From an archaeon (GTDB taxonomy: Archaea > Asgardarchaeota > Hermodarchaeia > Hermodarchaeales > Hermodarchaeaceae), in the NCBI GenBank assembly GCA_016550485.1, contig JABXGV010000140.1, positions 1-39,040 on the forward strand: DNA of 39,040 nucleotides, given 5' to 3'. Of the stretch, positions 10,912 through 17,517 are shown piece by piece. Within the stretch, counting starts at the first letter, position 1. Every line of letters starts with the position of its first letter. The position numbers and the translations under genes were made by a program. The notes beneath the pieces were generated by a model. The model was not told the origin of the DNA and did no database searches. It saw nothing but the letters and a program-made list of their open reading frames with translations.

Positions 10912-11724
10912 CTAGGAATCGGGTTTCTTGAAAATGAGGATATATTCGTGGACTTTGTTTACTCGGAAAACATATGGGAACCCGAGAGGTCTGAGGTTGT
11001 GATATTCGTGGTGGCGGTCCCAGATTATGATGTCTTCAAGAGAGAAACCGGTCTCTCTCATTTGCTGAATGCAGTCCATGTGAAGGGGGTAGAATCTGCT
11101 ACCCTTTCGGAGGTCCATTACAACAAGAATACACCAATGACTAGGTTTCAGCACCGTGAACAGTTGTTCAAATACGCTGCTCAGGGCGTCTAGGAACTGG
11201 TTGTAGTCAGTGATGTTTCCAATATCTTGCTCTGATGGGCTGTACGGTCGAGGCTGCTTCCCGTCTGCAGTGCGGCGTTGGCAGTGGATATCCCAGTAAG
11301 GCGGCGATGTGACAACGAGGTCCACAGAGTCTGACTCTATGTACCGTCCGATGCGGCGCGCGTCCTCATGATAAATTACTGGGGCTGGAACGTCTTCTTG
11401 GTTAGAGCAGTTTTGCAGACGTTGTTTGGCAAGTGAAATGAACTCGGAGGAAATCTCAAACCCCACGCCCTGCCGTTTGAGTTCTTGAGCCGCAACTAGC
11501 GTGCTGCCCACGCCCATAAAGGGGTCGAAAACCACATCCCCTGGGCGAGTGTAGATGTCCAGTAACCGTTTTACTAGGGCTACCGGAAACAACGCTGGAT
11601 GTCGGAGGCGGGTTTCCTCCATGGTCTTTGTTAAATCCCAGATACTAATTGAATAGCGCGTCCAGGTTTTTCCATCTAGCGTATTTAACCGTCTTTTGCT
11701 GCGGCGCGGCTTCTCGGGCATCAT
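10912..11724 (-). CDS. DNA methyltransferase, N4-cytosine/N6-adenine type
   Basis: This is a SAM-dependent amino-methyltransferase. RHPALFPVALVKRLLDIY resembles the motif X region, FDPFMGVGSTLVAAQ is the SAM-binding motif I, and VVTSPPYWDIH is the catalytic motif IV. The TSPPYW form is most often seen in N4-cytosine enzymes. The order X-I-IV is one of the known permutations. The start is moved to 11724 (ATGATG): GAGGTG lies just upstream at Shine-Dalgarno distance, and a TATA-like CTTTTAGT lies about 35 nt upstream. From there it has 270 residues. No endonuclease gene is adjacent, so it looks like a solitary methylase, for epigenetic marking or protection. Target sequence unknown. Confidence 0.87.
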   Translation of the reverse strand: MMPEKPRRSKRRLNTLDGKTWTRYSISIWDLTKTMEETRLRHPALFPVALVKRLLDIYTRPGDVVFDPFMGVGSTLVAAQELKRQGVGFEISSEFISLAKQRLQNCSNQEDVPAPVIYHEDARRIGRYIESDSVDLVVTSPPYWDIHCQRRTADGKQPRPYSPSEQDIGNITDYNQFLDALSSVFEQLFTVLKPSHWCILVVMDLRKGSRFYPLHMDCIQQMRETGFSLEDIIIWDRHHEYHNLRPLGFPYVFRVNKVHEYILIFKKPDS

Positions 11725-11767
11725 AAGGCACCTCAAGGACACAAACTCTTTCATCGTACTAAAAGTC
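11725..11767 (-). promoter_or_regulatory. Promoter and ribosome-binding site that set the methyltransferase start
   Basis: On the minus strand a TATA-like GACTTTTAGT (near 11758-11767) is followed, about 25 nt later, by TTGAGGTGCCTTATGATG. The GAGGTG element is 4-6 nt from the ATG pair at 11724 and 11721. This argues against the longer ORF-track start at 11772, which would overlap the promoter. Confidence 0.45.
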
Positions 11768-11802
11768 TGCATTCCTACAAGAACCAGAAAGACCAGCCAA
11801 AC

Positions 11803-12342
11803 CTAAGGCGTATCAGTTGACTTCTTTATGACAAGTTGAGCTAGTCCATGAAAGGCTGCTTCTACGTTCTGCCCTGAAAGTGCCGAGGTCTCGTAGAACT
11901 CTGCCCCAAACCTACTAGCCAGTTCTTCACCCGAGCTCGTTTCCACTACACGCTGATCAACAAGGTCCGCCTTGGTTCCCCACAACGCAGGTGTATATCT
12001 CTCAATAGCCCGATTAACTTCTGGCAACCACCGCTCCTCAATGTGGTTAAAGGACTCTAATCGTGTCAAGTCAAAGGCGAAAACCACACCATCAGCCCCC
12101 TGGTAGTACTTCTGCCGCAAGAATTGGAAGCGTTCTTGCCCTCCAGTGTCCCATAAGCTAAGCGTAACGTGGGCGCCGTCAATGTAAACTTCCTTTACTA
12201 CAAGATTTATGGCCAAAGTCGTAATGTATGAATGGCTGAAGGTTCCAGTGGCGAAGCGGCGAACAAGTGAGGATTTGCCTACAGCCCAGTCGCCGCAAAT
12301 GACGATTTTAAATCTGTAGCTTGCCTGTGTCTCGCCGCCCAT
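11803..12342 (-). CDS. Ras/Rab-like small GTPase (paralogue A)
   Basis: This is a small GTP-binding protein of 179 residues with all G motifs: G1 GDWAVGKSS (residues 17-25), a threonine-bearing switch I (YITTLAINLVV), G3 WDTGGQERF (64-72), G4 GTKAD (122-126, TKxD instead of the usual NKxD) and G5 ETSALSG. Switch II has DTGGQ rather than DTAGQ. The glutamine used for GTP hydrolysis is present. It ends shortly after the last helix with no C-terminal cysteine, so lipid anchoring of the eukaryotic type is not expected. It resembles the 192-residue paralogue immediately upstream. Such Rab-like proteins are abundant in Asgard archaea. Function in the cell is unknown. Confidence 0.9.
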   Translation of the reverse strand: MGGETQASYRFKIVICGDWAVGKSSLVRRFATGTFSHSYITTLAINLVVKEVYIDGAHVTLSLWDTGGQERFQFLRQKYYQGADGVVFAFDLTRLESFNHIEERWLPEVNRAIERYTPALWGTKADLVDQRVVETSSGEELASRFGAEFYETSALSGQNVEAAFHGLAQLVIKKSTDTP

Positions 12343-12452
12343 AGAATCAACCTACCGAGTCAGTTCTATTGAATAGGCGAGTAGACTTTCTTCATCCAGT
12401 GTTTATTATACATTCGGTTATCACGTTATTTGAGTAAAGAGCCCCCAACCCT

Positions 12453-13031
12453 TCACTCTTTGGGTTTGGTGAGCGTCTTTGTCAGCAGAAGCTGAGCGAG
12501 ACTGTGGAAGGCCTTTTCGACATTCGCCCCGGTCAAGGCTGAAGTTTCATAATAGGTAGCGTCGATGCGCCGGGCGAGGTCCTCGCCGGACCGTGTGGTC
12601 ACCACGCGTTGCTCTGCCAAGTCCGCTTTAGTACCTATCAGAATCGTCGTATATCCTTGAACAGCGCTGTCTACTTCAGGCTTCCAGCGTTTTTCAATAT
12701 GATGATAGGATTCCGGGCGAGTTAAATCGTAGACAAAAATAACGGCCTTGGCGTTTTTGTAGTATTCCTTCCTCATTTTCTCGAATCGCTCTTGTCCAGC
12801 AGTATCCCAAATCGATAGGTCTATGTGAAATCCTTCGATGGATACTTCTGTTTTTACAAAGCTGACAGCTAGTGTAGTCTTGTAATCATAGGAGAATGTT
12901 CCAGTGGAAAAACGGCGTACAAGAGATGTCTTTCCAACCGCGTAGTCTCCACAGATTATTACTTTGAACAGGTACGACTGCGTTGCTTCACTAGCCAAAG
13001 AACTTGACCTCGATTTTACCGCGGCTTCCAT
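12453..13031 (-). CDS. Ras/Rab-like small GTPase (paralogue B)
   Basis: This is the tandem partner of the previous GTPase, 192 residues. It has G1 GDYAVGKTS (28-36), switch I DYKTTLAVSFV, G3 WDTAGQERF (75-83), G4 GTKAD (133-137) and G5 ETSALTG (162-168). DTAGQERF is the exact Rab/Ras signature. An N-terminal 20-residue Ser/Ala-rich extension precedes the GTPase core; the C-terminus is KPKE with no cysteine. A TATA box at 13053-13060 would start transcription at or near the ATG, implying a leaderless message. A second TATA-like TATAATAA near 12405 suggests that paralogue A has its own promoter. No GAP, GEF or roadblock protein is nearby. Confidence 0.92.
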   Translation of the reverse strand: MEAAVKSRSSSLASEATQSYLFKVIICGDYAVGKTSLVRRFSTGTFSYDYKTTLAVSFVKTEVSIEGFHIDLSIWDTAGQERFEKMRKEYYKNAKAVIFVYDLTRPESYHHIEKRWKPEVDSAVQGYTTILIGTKADLAEQRVVTTRSGEDLARRIDATYYETSALTGANVEKAFHSLAQLLLTKTLTKPKE

Positions 13032-13052
13032 ATCAATTCAGTTATAATTTTT

Positions 13053-13060
13053 CCTTTAAA
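13053..13060 (-). promoter_or_regulatory. TATA box of GTPase paralogue B
   Basis: The minus strand reads GCTTTAAAGGAAAAA. The centre lies about 26 nt before the ATG at 13031, the normal spacing for an archaeal transcription start at the start codon itself. Confidence 0.45.
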
Positions 13061-13098
13061 GCTACCGAAAGTCTTGTTCTTACATGAACCCTGAACGG

Positions 13099-13764
13099 CT
13101 AGTTTTGACGCTGTCCATAAGGACATAGTGAGACTATTGGACAAATATTGCATTGGGGGTCTCGGGCCTGGCAGATGTGTCGCCCAAAGGTGATGAAGAG
13201 CTGATTGATAATTCCCCACAGTTGTTTGGGGAGTATTTTCATGAGATCCTGTTCGACTTTCTCGGGAGTAGACCCTGCGGTTAATTCGAGGCGGCGACTA
13301 ATACGAAAAACATGGGTGTCAACGGCAATCCCTTCCACAATACCGAACGCGCGTGTTAACACGATGTTTGCCGTTTTCCGCCCAACACCGTGCAGACTGA
13401 GGAGCTCGTCCATAGTGCGGGGGACTTTTCCATCAAACTGTTGGATAAGCATCTGGCACGTGGTCTGGATGTATCGCGCTTTTTGTCGATAGTATCCCAC
13501 CGCAAAGATGTCTAATTCGAGTTGGTGGAGGTCCGTAGTCGCGAAGCTTTCAGCGTTCCGATATTTACGAAACAGTGTTTGGGTTACGCGATTCACTTGG
13601 GCATCGGTTGATTGAGCTGAGAGGATGGTCGCGACTAATACCTCGAAAGGATTTCGGGCTTTGAGTGTTACGTGGCTCTCTGGATACGTTTCTTTAAGGA
13701 GCTGGACAATCTGCATCGCCCGTGTTTCTACGTTATTCGCGTGAGGCAAGGCACTATCTCGCAT
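13099..13764 (-). CDS. nth: Endonuclease III (DNA glycosylase/AP lyase)
   Basis: This is a base-excision repair enzyme that removes oxidised pyrimidines and nicks the strand by beta-elimination. The helix-hairpin-helix reads LLSLHGVGRKTANIVLTRAF; the lysine in VGRKTAN is the Schiff-base residue. The catalytic aspartate lies in VDTHVFRISRRL. The C-terminal [4Fe-4S] loop is C-x6-C-x2-C-x5-C (CQARDPQCNICPIVSLC). Length of 221 residues is typical. It is divergent from the RNase P RNA gene. No Shine-Dalgarno is visible at 13764, so a leaderless start is possible. Confidence 0.94.
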   Translation of the reverse strand: MRDSALPHANNVETRAMQIVQLLKETYPESHVTLKARNPFEVLVATILSAQSTDAQVNRVTQTLFRKYRNAESFATTDLHQLELDIFAVGYYRQKARYIQTTCQMLIQQFDGKVPRTMDELLSLHGVGRKTANIVLTRAFGIVEGIAVDTHVFRISRRLELTAGSTPEKVEQDLMKILPKQLWGIINQLFITFGRHICQARDPQCNICPIVSLCPYGQRQN

Positions 13765-13835
13765 GAGGGATTGGCATACATTCAGTGCAAAAACAAAAGA
13801 AGTATTTGCCCTTTCTAGAAGGACTGAGAAGTAAT

Positions 13836-13844
13836 CCTTAAATG
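13836..13844 (+). promoter_or_regulatory. rnpB: TATA box of the RNase P RNA gene
   Basis: The sequence TCCTTAAATG lies about 27 nt before the predicted first helix of RNase P RNA (13868), which is the right distance for an archaeal start site at the mature 5' end. Confidence 0.45.
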
Positions 13845-13867
13845 CAGCACCGATTCATCTTAGAGAT

Positions 13868-14255
13868 GTGGTTCAGAGAGGAAGGGCGGCTGCCGGGCGC
13901 GTAGCGTCTGAGGAAGGTCCGTCCTCCCCTGTGCGGCGATACGGTGAAATCCGTAGGGCGAGAGCTCTGCTCTGGGAACAGAAACGACACGCCCACCGCT
14001 GAGATGACAATGATGCAGCCGAGGGCCCTAATTTGTGGGTCCAAGCGGCAATCCGGTAACGGTGCGCCTGTTAACCTGTTGAGGATGGCGGTGGAACCGT
14101 TGAAACGGCCCATCATCGTGGGAGCAAGCCCAAATAGGCTGCCGATGAGGTGCACACTAAGGCGGCGGGTAGGGTGCTTAGCTGAATGCCGCTAAGCCGT
14201 TCGAGGCAACTCGGTCGGCCTAACAGAAGATGGCCTACTCTCCTCACTGGGCCAC
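13868..14255 (+). ncRNA. rnpB: RNase P RNA (archaeal type A)
   Basis: This is the catalytic RNA that trims tRNA 5' leaders. The conserved blocks are present: GAGGAAGGTCC (CR I) near 13909, GGGAACAGAAACGACACGCC near 13975 (CR II/III region) and AACAGAAGATGGCC (CR V) near 14222. The ends pair into a P1 helix: GTGGTTCAG-A-GAGGA at 13868-13882 with TCCTC-A-CTGGGCCAC at 14241-14255. The span of about 388 nt fits a type A molecule. ORF-track frames 13838-14155, 13944-14195 and 14192-14410 fall on it and are not genes. It runs straight into tsr3, whose true start must lie after 14255. Confidence 0.88.
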
Positions 14256-14280
14256 CCACTTTCCAGTTTCGGTGTGCGTA

Positions 14281-14808
14281 TTGAGTATTCCACGAATTTT
14301 GGTGCTGAGGATTCCAGGATGTGACCCAAAACGGTGTAGCGCGTTAAAGCTAGCCCGGCATGGATTTGTACGATTATTACGAACCCCTCGCCAGATTCGA
14401 CGGCGTACAATTGCGCTCAATCCATTCGCAGAGAAGGCGTTATCCCCAGCAGACCGCGAATTTGCTGAACAAGCGGGTATCTTAGTGTTGGATTGTTCTT
14501 GGAGCGAGGCGCAGGAACGGTTTCAAGATCGTCTCCGCGGCGAGCAACGATGCCTTCCTTATCTTGTTGCAGCAAATCCTGTCAATTATGGTCGGGTAGG
14601 AAAACTGAGCTCGGTAGAAGCGGCGGCGAGTGCTTTGTACATCCTCGGGCATCCTGAAACAGCACAGCGGATGCTGGGGCTATTCAAATGGGGACCACAC
14701 TTTCTCGAATTAAATAGAGAACCCTTATCCGAGTATGCTTCTGCGACTGATAGCAGTGATGTCATTGCACGTCAGCAATTGTTTATGCCTAACCCACGAA
14801 GTCAATAG
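14281..14808 (+). CDS. tsr3: Tsr3-type rRNA aminocarboxypropyltransferase
   Basis: Tsr3 (DUF367) transfers the 3-amino-3-carboxypropyl group from SAM to a hypermodified uridine in helix 31 of small-subunit rRNA. Family motifs are GCDPKRCSALKLARHG near the start, ALNPFAEKALSPADRE, ILVLDCSWSEAQE, RCLPYLVAANPVNYGR, and LSSVEAAASALYILG near residues 120-135. The ORF-track start at 14230 overlaps the 3' strand of RNase P RNA. Better starts are TTG at 14281, with GGTG 6 nt upstream, or GTG at 14272. About 175 residues is normal for the family. It lies about 25 nt after the RNA gene, so co-transcription of an RNA-processing RNA and an rRNA modifier is likely. Confidence 0.9.
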   Translation: MSIPRILVLRIPGCDPKRCSALKLARHGFVRLLRTPRQIRRRTIALNPFAEKALSPADREFAEQAGILVLDCSWSEAQERFQDRLRGEQRCLPYLVAANPVNYGRVGKLSSVEAAASALYILGHPETAQRMLGLFKWGPHFLELNREPLSEYASATDSSDVIARQQLFMPNPRSQ

Positions 14809-14820
14809 AACACCTCGTAA

Positions 14821-16359
14821 TTATTCTTCTATCGAAATCTGTGAGTGGTATAAGGCTCGGATAGCTCCAGGGTCAATGATTACTCTGTGGATGTGTTCTG
14901 TCAAGTCGGAAGCTACAAGCCCAACACCTTTGTCTTGAAAAGCAAGTTGCCCTGCCGCGCCATTAATGAAGGCGCCAACACAGGCAGCAAGAAAGGACTG
15001 AACCCCTTGCGCGCGGATTCCTGAGATAACTCCTGCTAGCACATCACCTGTTCCTCCAATAGACAGTGCTGGAGTACCTGTCCAGTTGTAGCGTGTCTTT
15101 TCTGGGTCAGCGATGATATCAACTGGGCCTTTCAACAAGACTACACAGCCTAGTTTTCTGGCTAGAGTTCGAACTTCTTGCGCTCTTTTATCCAAGGATT
15201 GTGAAACCGTGCGCCCAGTGATATAACTGAGCTCCCCCGCGTGAGGAGTGATAATGGTAGTTGAACTCAGCTTCTCTACCTCTGAGATAACTTTGAGGGC
15301 ATCAGCATCGACTATTGTGGGTTTATCGTGCTGAGCAGCCAGTGAAAAAACCTGACGTGCTGCTGCCAACGTCTCGCTGTGTTCACCCAGGCCTGGACCT
15401 ATTAGTAGCGCATCTACTTGTTTGATACTACCGTGGATCTTTGAAAGGGTAGCTTCTTTGAGTATTTTTGTTTTAAAGGGAATAGGGATGATATCTGGGG
15501 ACTGGCTAGTGGCTGCAGAAATGACATTTGGCGGTGCAGCCAAGTAGATAATATCTACTCCACTCCTAAGTGCTCCAAGGCTTGCTAGAATTGGTGCACC
15601 GACATATCTGTCACTTCCTCCGATGATAAGAAGACGGCCAAAGTCACCTTTCTTTGTGTGTGGATGGCGTGGCTTGTATACTCGGAGGATATCTCCTGGA
15701 CCAATATAGAGTTCTGCTTCGGGTGGTATTCCAATATCCGCGACAACAAGCTTTCCAATATGTTCCTTTCCTCGAACAAGACCCTGTTTTGGGCGGTGGA
15801 AGGTTATAGTGATGTCTGGCTGAAATGCAGATTCCGTTGTTAGTACTCCAGTATCTGGGTGGAGACCAGTAGGCAGGTCCACCGCGATCTTAGTGCCTGA
15901 CATCCGGTTCATTAACTGCAGTGCCTGAAGCATCGGCTCTCTTGGAGTCCCCCTCATACCTGTTCCAAGTATCGCGTCAACAACAACAGATGACTTGATA
16001 TCAGGTAACTCAGAGGCGCTGCGAACAACGTGGATTCGAAGAGAGTGATGCATCTTGTTAACAATTTCCCAATTGATTAACGCCTCCGCGTGTTTAATCA
16101 ACGAAGGGTTTCCAAGAACAACAAGATGGATTTTGCAGTGCGAAGCTAGATGCCGCGCTGTTACAAAGCCATCGCCGCCATTTCCTCCAAGCCCTGAGAA
16201 GATTACGACACAAGACTCTGGTTTAATCCGTTTCAGAATTTCATCCGCCACGGCACGTCCTGCATTTTCCATTAGAAGCAGGCGGCTAATCCCTAGATGC
16301 TCTGCATTCCCTTCGATAGCCACCATTTCCTCAGAAGAAATCGCATCAGAGATTTTCAT
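14821..16359 (-). CDS. nnr: Bifunctional NAD(P)H-hydrate epimerase/dehydratase
   Basis: This enzyme repairs hydrated, inactive NAD(P)H. The N-terminal half (about 1-215) is the YjeF-N epimerase: LLMENAGRAVADEI, FSGLGGNGGDGFVTARHLA and VVDAILGTGMRGTPREP. The C-terminal half (about 235-505) is the dehydratase of the ribokinase-like fold: HTKKGDFGRLLIIGGSDRYV, LLIGPGLGEHSET, VDADALKV, TPHAGEL and LSIGGTGDVLAGVISGI. At 512 residues it is a full-length fusion as usual in archaea and many bacteria. The start is the ATG at 16359; the ORF-track position 16362 is a TTG. It converges on tsr3 with 12 nt between them. Confidence 0.95.
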   Translation of the reverse strand: MKISDAISSEEMVAIEGNAEHLGISRLLLMENAGRAVADEILKRIKPESCVVIFSGLGGNGGDGFVTARHLASHCKIHLVVLGNPSLIKHAEALINWEIVNKMHHSLRIHVVRSASELPDIKSSVVVDAILGTGMRGTPREPMLQALQLMNRMSGTKIAVDLPTGLHPDTGVLTTESAFQPDITITFHRPKQGLVRGKEHIGKLVVADIGIPPEAELYIGPGDILRVYKPRHPHTKKGDFGRLLIIGGSDRYVGAPILASLGALRSGVDIIYLAAPPNVISAATSQSPDIIPIPFKTKILKEATLSKIHGSIKQVDALLIGPGLGEHSETLAAARQVFSLAAQHDKPTIVDADALKVISEVEKLSSTTIITPHAGELSYITGRTVSQSLDKRAQEVRTLARKLGCVVLLKGPVDIIADPEKTRYNWTGTPALSIGGTGDVLAGVISGIRAQGVQSFLAACVGAFINGAAGQLAFQDKGVGLVASDLTEHIHRVIIDPGAIRALYHSQISIEE

Positions 16360-16450
16360 CAATTATCCACTCAATTCAGTGAAAGTTATAGCAATACAAA
16401 GCTTTTTGCGGAATATACTATTAGAATTAATGCTAATTGAGGTGGATTCA

Positions 16451-16687
16451 TTGCCGAAGGCCTATGTTTTAATCATCGCAAAGAAAACGGTTGATAAGGA
16501 TGCCTTCATAGAATCGTTAATGGAGATTGAAGAGGTCAAAGAAGCTTACATAGTACTTTACAACTACGATGTACTTGCCAAAATCGAAGTGAAAGACATC
16601 AAGCAACTTAAGCACACAATCATCAGCAAGATTCGGCAACTTCCTCAAGTAGAGAAGACAGTCACTTTGATTGCCGCTGAAAACTAG
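16451..16687 (+). CDS. Stand-alone Lrp/AsnC effector-binding (RAM) domain protein
   Basis: The small protein of 78 residues (PKAYVLIIAKK, IEEVKEAYIVLYNYDVLAKI, then LKHTIISKIRQLPQVEKTVT) has the beta-alpha-beta pattern of the ligand-binding half of Lrp/AsnC regulators, without the helix-turn-helix. Such RAM-domain proteins form rings, bind amino acids and may tune other regulators or enzymes. The start is the TTG at 16451, preceded by GAGGTG 6 nt upstream and TATA-like GAATATACTA near 16411. The ORF-track start at 16055 reads through the 5' part of nnr on the other strand and is not real. Confidence 0.82.
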   Translation: MPKAYVLIIAKKTVDKDAFIESLMEIEEVKEAYIVLYNYDVLAKIEVKDIKQLKHTIISKIRQLPQVEKTVTLIAAEN

Positions 16688-16714
16688 GTTCGAGGAGAAT
16701 GTGTTCGGCAGTAC

Positions 16715-17047
16715 TTACCGTTCACTTTTCCCTAGAAGGTCCTGTAGCTCATCCACAGTTAAATCCCTCGGTGGTAGCACAATCTCAGCACCATAGCTGT
16801 ATTGCTCTACCTTGCGTCCGACTTGATCAACTCGCTCGAATAGCTTCGCATATAGTTTCATAGCCTGGTCGATTGAGCCCCACCGTGCCTCCTCAAAAAT
16901 AACGTCCCATAATTCCTCAATCTCTTTCAATACCTGTTCACGGCTCTGCTCCTCTACAAGTATGTATCCTTCACCCGCCACACGTAACACCAATACCAAA
17001 TCAACAACTCCGCGAAACCTTGTGACAATACATTGCTGCAGTATCAC
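16715..17047 (-). CDS. Conserved-looking small protein of unknown function
   Basis: I do not recognise a family. The 110-residue frame has a hydrophobic beta-rich start (VVDLVLVLRVAGEGYILVE) followed by acidic helices (EEQSREQVLKEIEELWDVIF, DQAMKLYAKLFERVDQV) and no cysteine pairs or membrane segment. GTG at 17047 is very close to the TTTAAA box at 17056, so translation may begin downstream, for example TTG at 16999 behind GGAG. It is convergent with the RAM-domain gene. Reading-frame integrity over its whole length and the good secondary-structure pattern support a real gene. Confidence 0.6.
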   Translation of the reverse strand: MILQQCIVTRFRGVVDLVLVLRVAGEGYILVEEQSREQVLKEIEELWDVIFEEARWGSIDQAMKLYAKLFERVDQVGRKVEQYSYGAEIVLPPRDLTVDELQDLLGKSER

Positions 17048-17055
17048 TCAAAACC

Positions 17056-17061
17056 TTTAAA
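17056..17061 (+). promoter_or_regulatory. TATA box, probably for tRNA-Lys
   Basis: AAAACCTTTAAAGAG contains a palindromic TTTAAA with an A-rich BRE. A start near 17084 would give tRNA-Lys a short leader. Because the box is palindromic it could also serve the divergent small gene ending at 16715. Confidence 0.4.
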
Positions 17062-17101
17062 GAGTGTTTTTCTGAACCCATACACAACCCAAAAATCAAA
17101 C

Positions 17102-17213
17102 GGGCTCCTAGCTCAGCCAGGTTAGAGTGTCGGGCTAACACGCGCCAGAACTCCTGACGTGGGTCCCGAATTTAACCCGATGATCGCGGGTTCAAATCCC
17201 GCGGAGCCCGCCA
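17102..17213 (+). tRNA. tRNA-Lys(UUU) with a 34-nt intron
   Basis: The acceptor stem GGGCTCC pairs with GGAGCCC, and discriminator G plus CCA is encoded. The T-arm reads CGCGGGTTCAAATCCCGCG. The anticodon stem is TCGGG/CCCGA. Removing 17137-17170 leaves the loop CTTTTAA, the standard lysine loop, so the intron would sit between positions 33 and 34 rather than at the usual 37/38. Leaving the intron at 37/38 would give anticodon AAC, which archaea do not normally use, so Lys is preferred. The intron can form a CACG/CGTG stem, but a perfect bulge-helix-bulge is not obvious, so exact splice sites are uncertain. Confidence 0.82.
17139..17158 (+). repeat. Segment shared with the tRNA-Leu intron (copy in tRNA-Lys intron)
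   Basis: CACGCGCCAGAACTCCTGAC lies inside the tRNA-Lys intron. It matches 17407-17428 at 19 of 20 positions apart from a 2-nt insertion (TG). Both copies have the same orientation on the plus strand, but the two host tRNA genes are convergent. Confidence 0.75.
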
Positions 17214-17230
17214 CTTTTCTTAATTATTTT
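17214..17230 (+). terminator. T-rich stretch after tRNA-Lys
   Basis: CTTTTCTTAATTATTTT follows the CCA end directly and is the kind of T-rich tract at which archaeal RNA polymerase releases. It lies between the two convergent tRNA genes. Confidence 0.4.
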
Positions 17231-17271
17231 GACAAGTTTCGCTCTTCAAGTGGATATCAAGAGGGGTGAAG

Positions 17272-17436
17272 TGGTGCGGGGGGCGGGATTCGAACCCGCG
17301 CAGGCCTACGCCACCGGGACCTGAACCCGGCTCATCTAGTCTCCCAGAAACAATCACCCAAATCGGGTTCTGTTTCGGGGTTTGACCATGCTTTGGTCAC
17401 TTCTGGCACGCGTGCCAGAAGTCCTGACACCCCCGC
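17272..17436 (-). tRNA. tRNA-Leu(CAG) interrupted by two candidate introns in the D-arm
   Basis: On the minus strand GCGGGGG pairs with CCCCCGC, followed by A and an encoded CCA. The anticodon stem-loop reads CCGGG-TTCAGGT-CCCGG (anticodon CAG). The long variable arm TGGCGTAGGCC and T-arm GCGGGTTCGAATCCCGC are those of archaeal tRNA-Leu. Between acceptor and anticodon stems there are 99 nt where about 20 are expected. A D-loop core AGCATGGTCAAA sits in the middle (about 17381-17394). It is flanked by about 30 nt (17395-17424) and about 45 nt (17336-17380) of extra sequence, each able to fold into a strong hairpin. Removing both leaves a D-stem TCA/TGA and a near-normal 90-nt tRNA. Splice sites are approximate. 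Confidence 0.82.
17407..17428 (+). repeat. Segment shared with the tRNA-Lys intron (copy in tRNA-Leu)
   Basis: CACGCGTGCCAGAAGTCCTG followed by AC covers most of the first candidate tRNA-Leu intron plus the adjacent D-stem bases. Part of it belongs to a perfect 24-bp palindrome at 17399-17422 (ACTTCTGGCACG and its complement). Confidence 0.75.
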
Positions 17437-17517
17437 TAGGAGAATGAGGGGCGGTTTAGGCTGGAATGGGTTGGAGATAAGTTTTTCTTCTTGAGGGGGG
17501 TTATCCGTTCTTTGTGG

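Noticed and set aside
13838-14195. ORFs of 105 (minus) and 83 (plus) residues
   Set aside because: They overlap the RNase P RNA, whose conserved blocks and P1 helix explain the sequence better.
16055-16450. N-terminal part of the 210-residue plus-strand ORF
   Set aside because: It is antisense to the 5' part of nnr. A Shine-Dalgarno and TTG at 16451 give a short, typical RAM-domain protein instead.
17399-17422. 24-bp perfect palindrome as an operator or transposon end
   Set aside because: It lies inside the tRNA-Leu coding span and is best explained as an intron hairpin.
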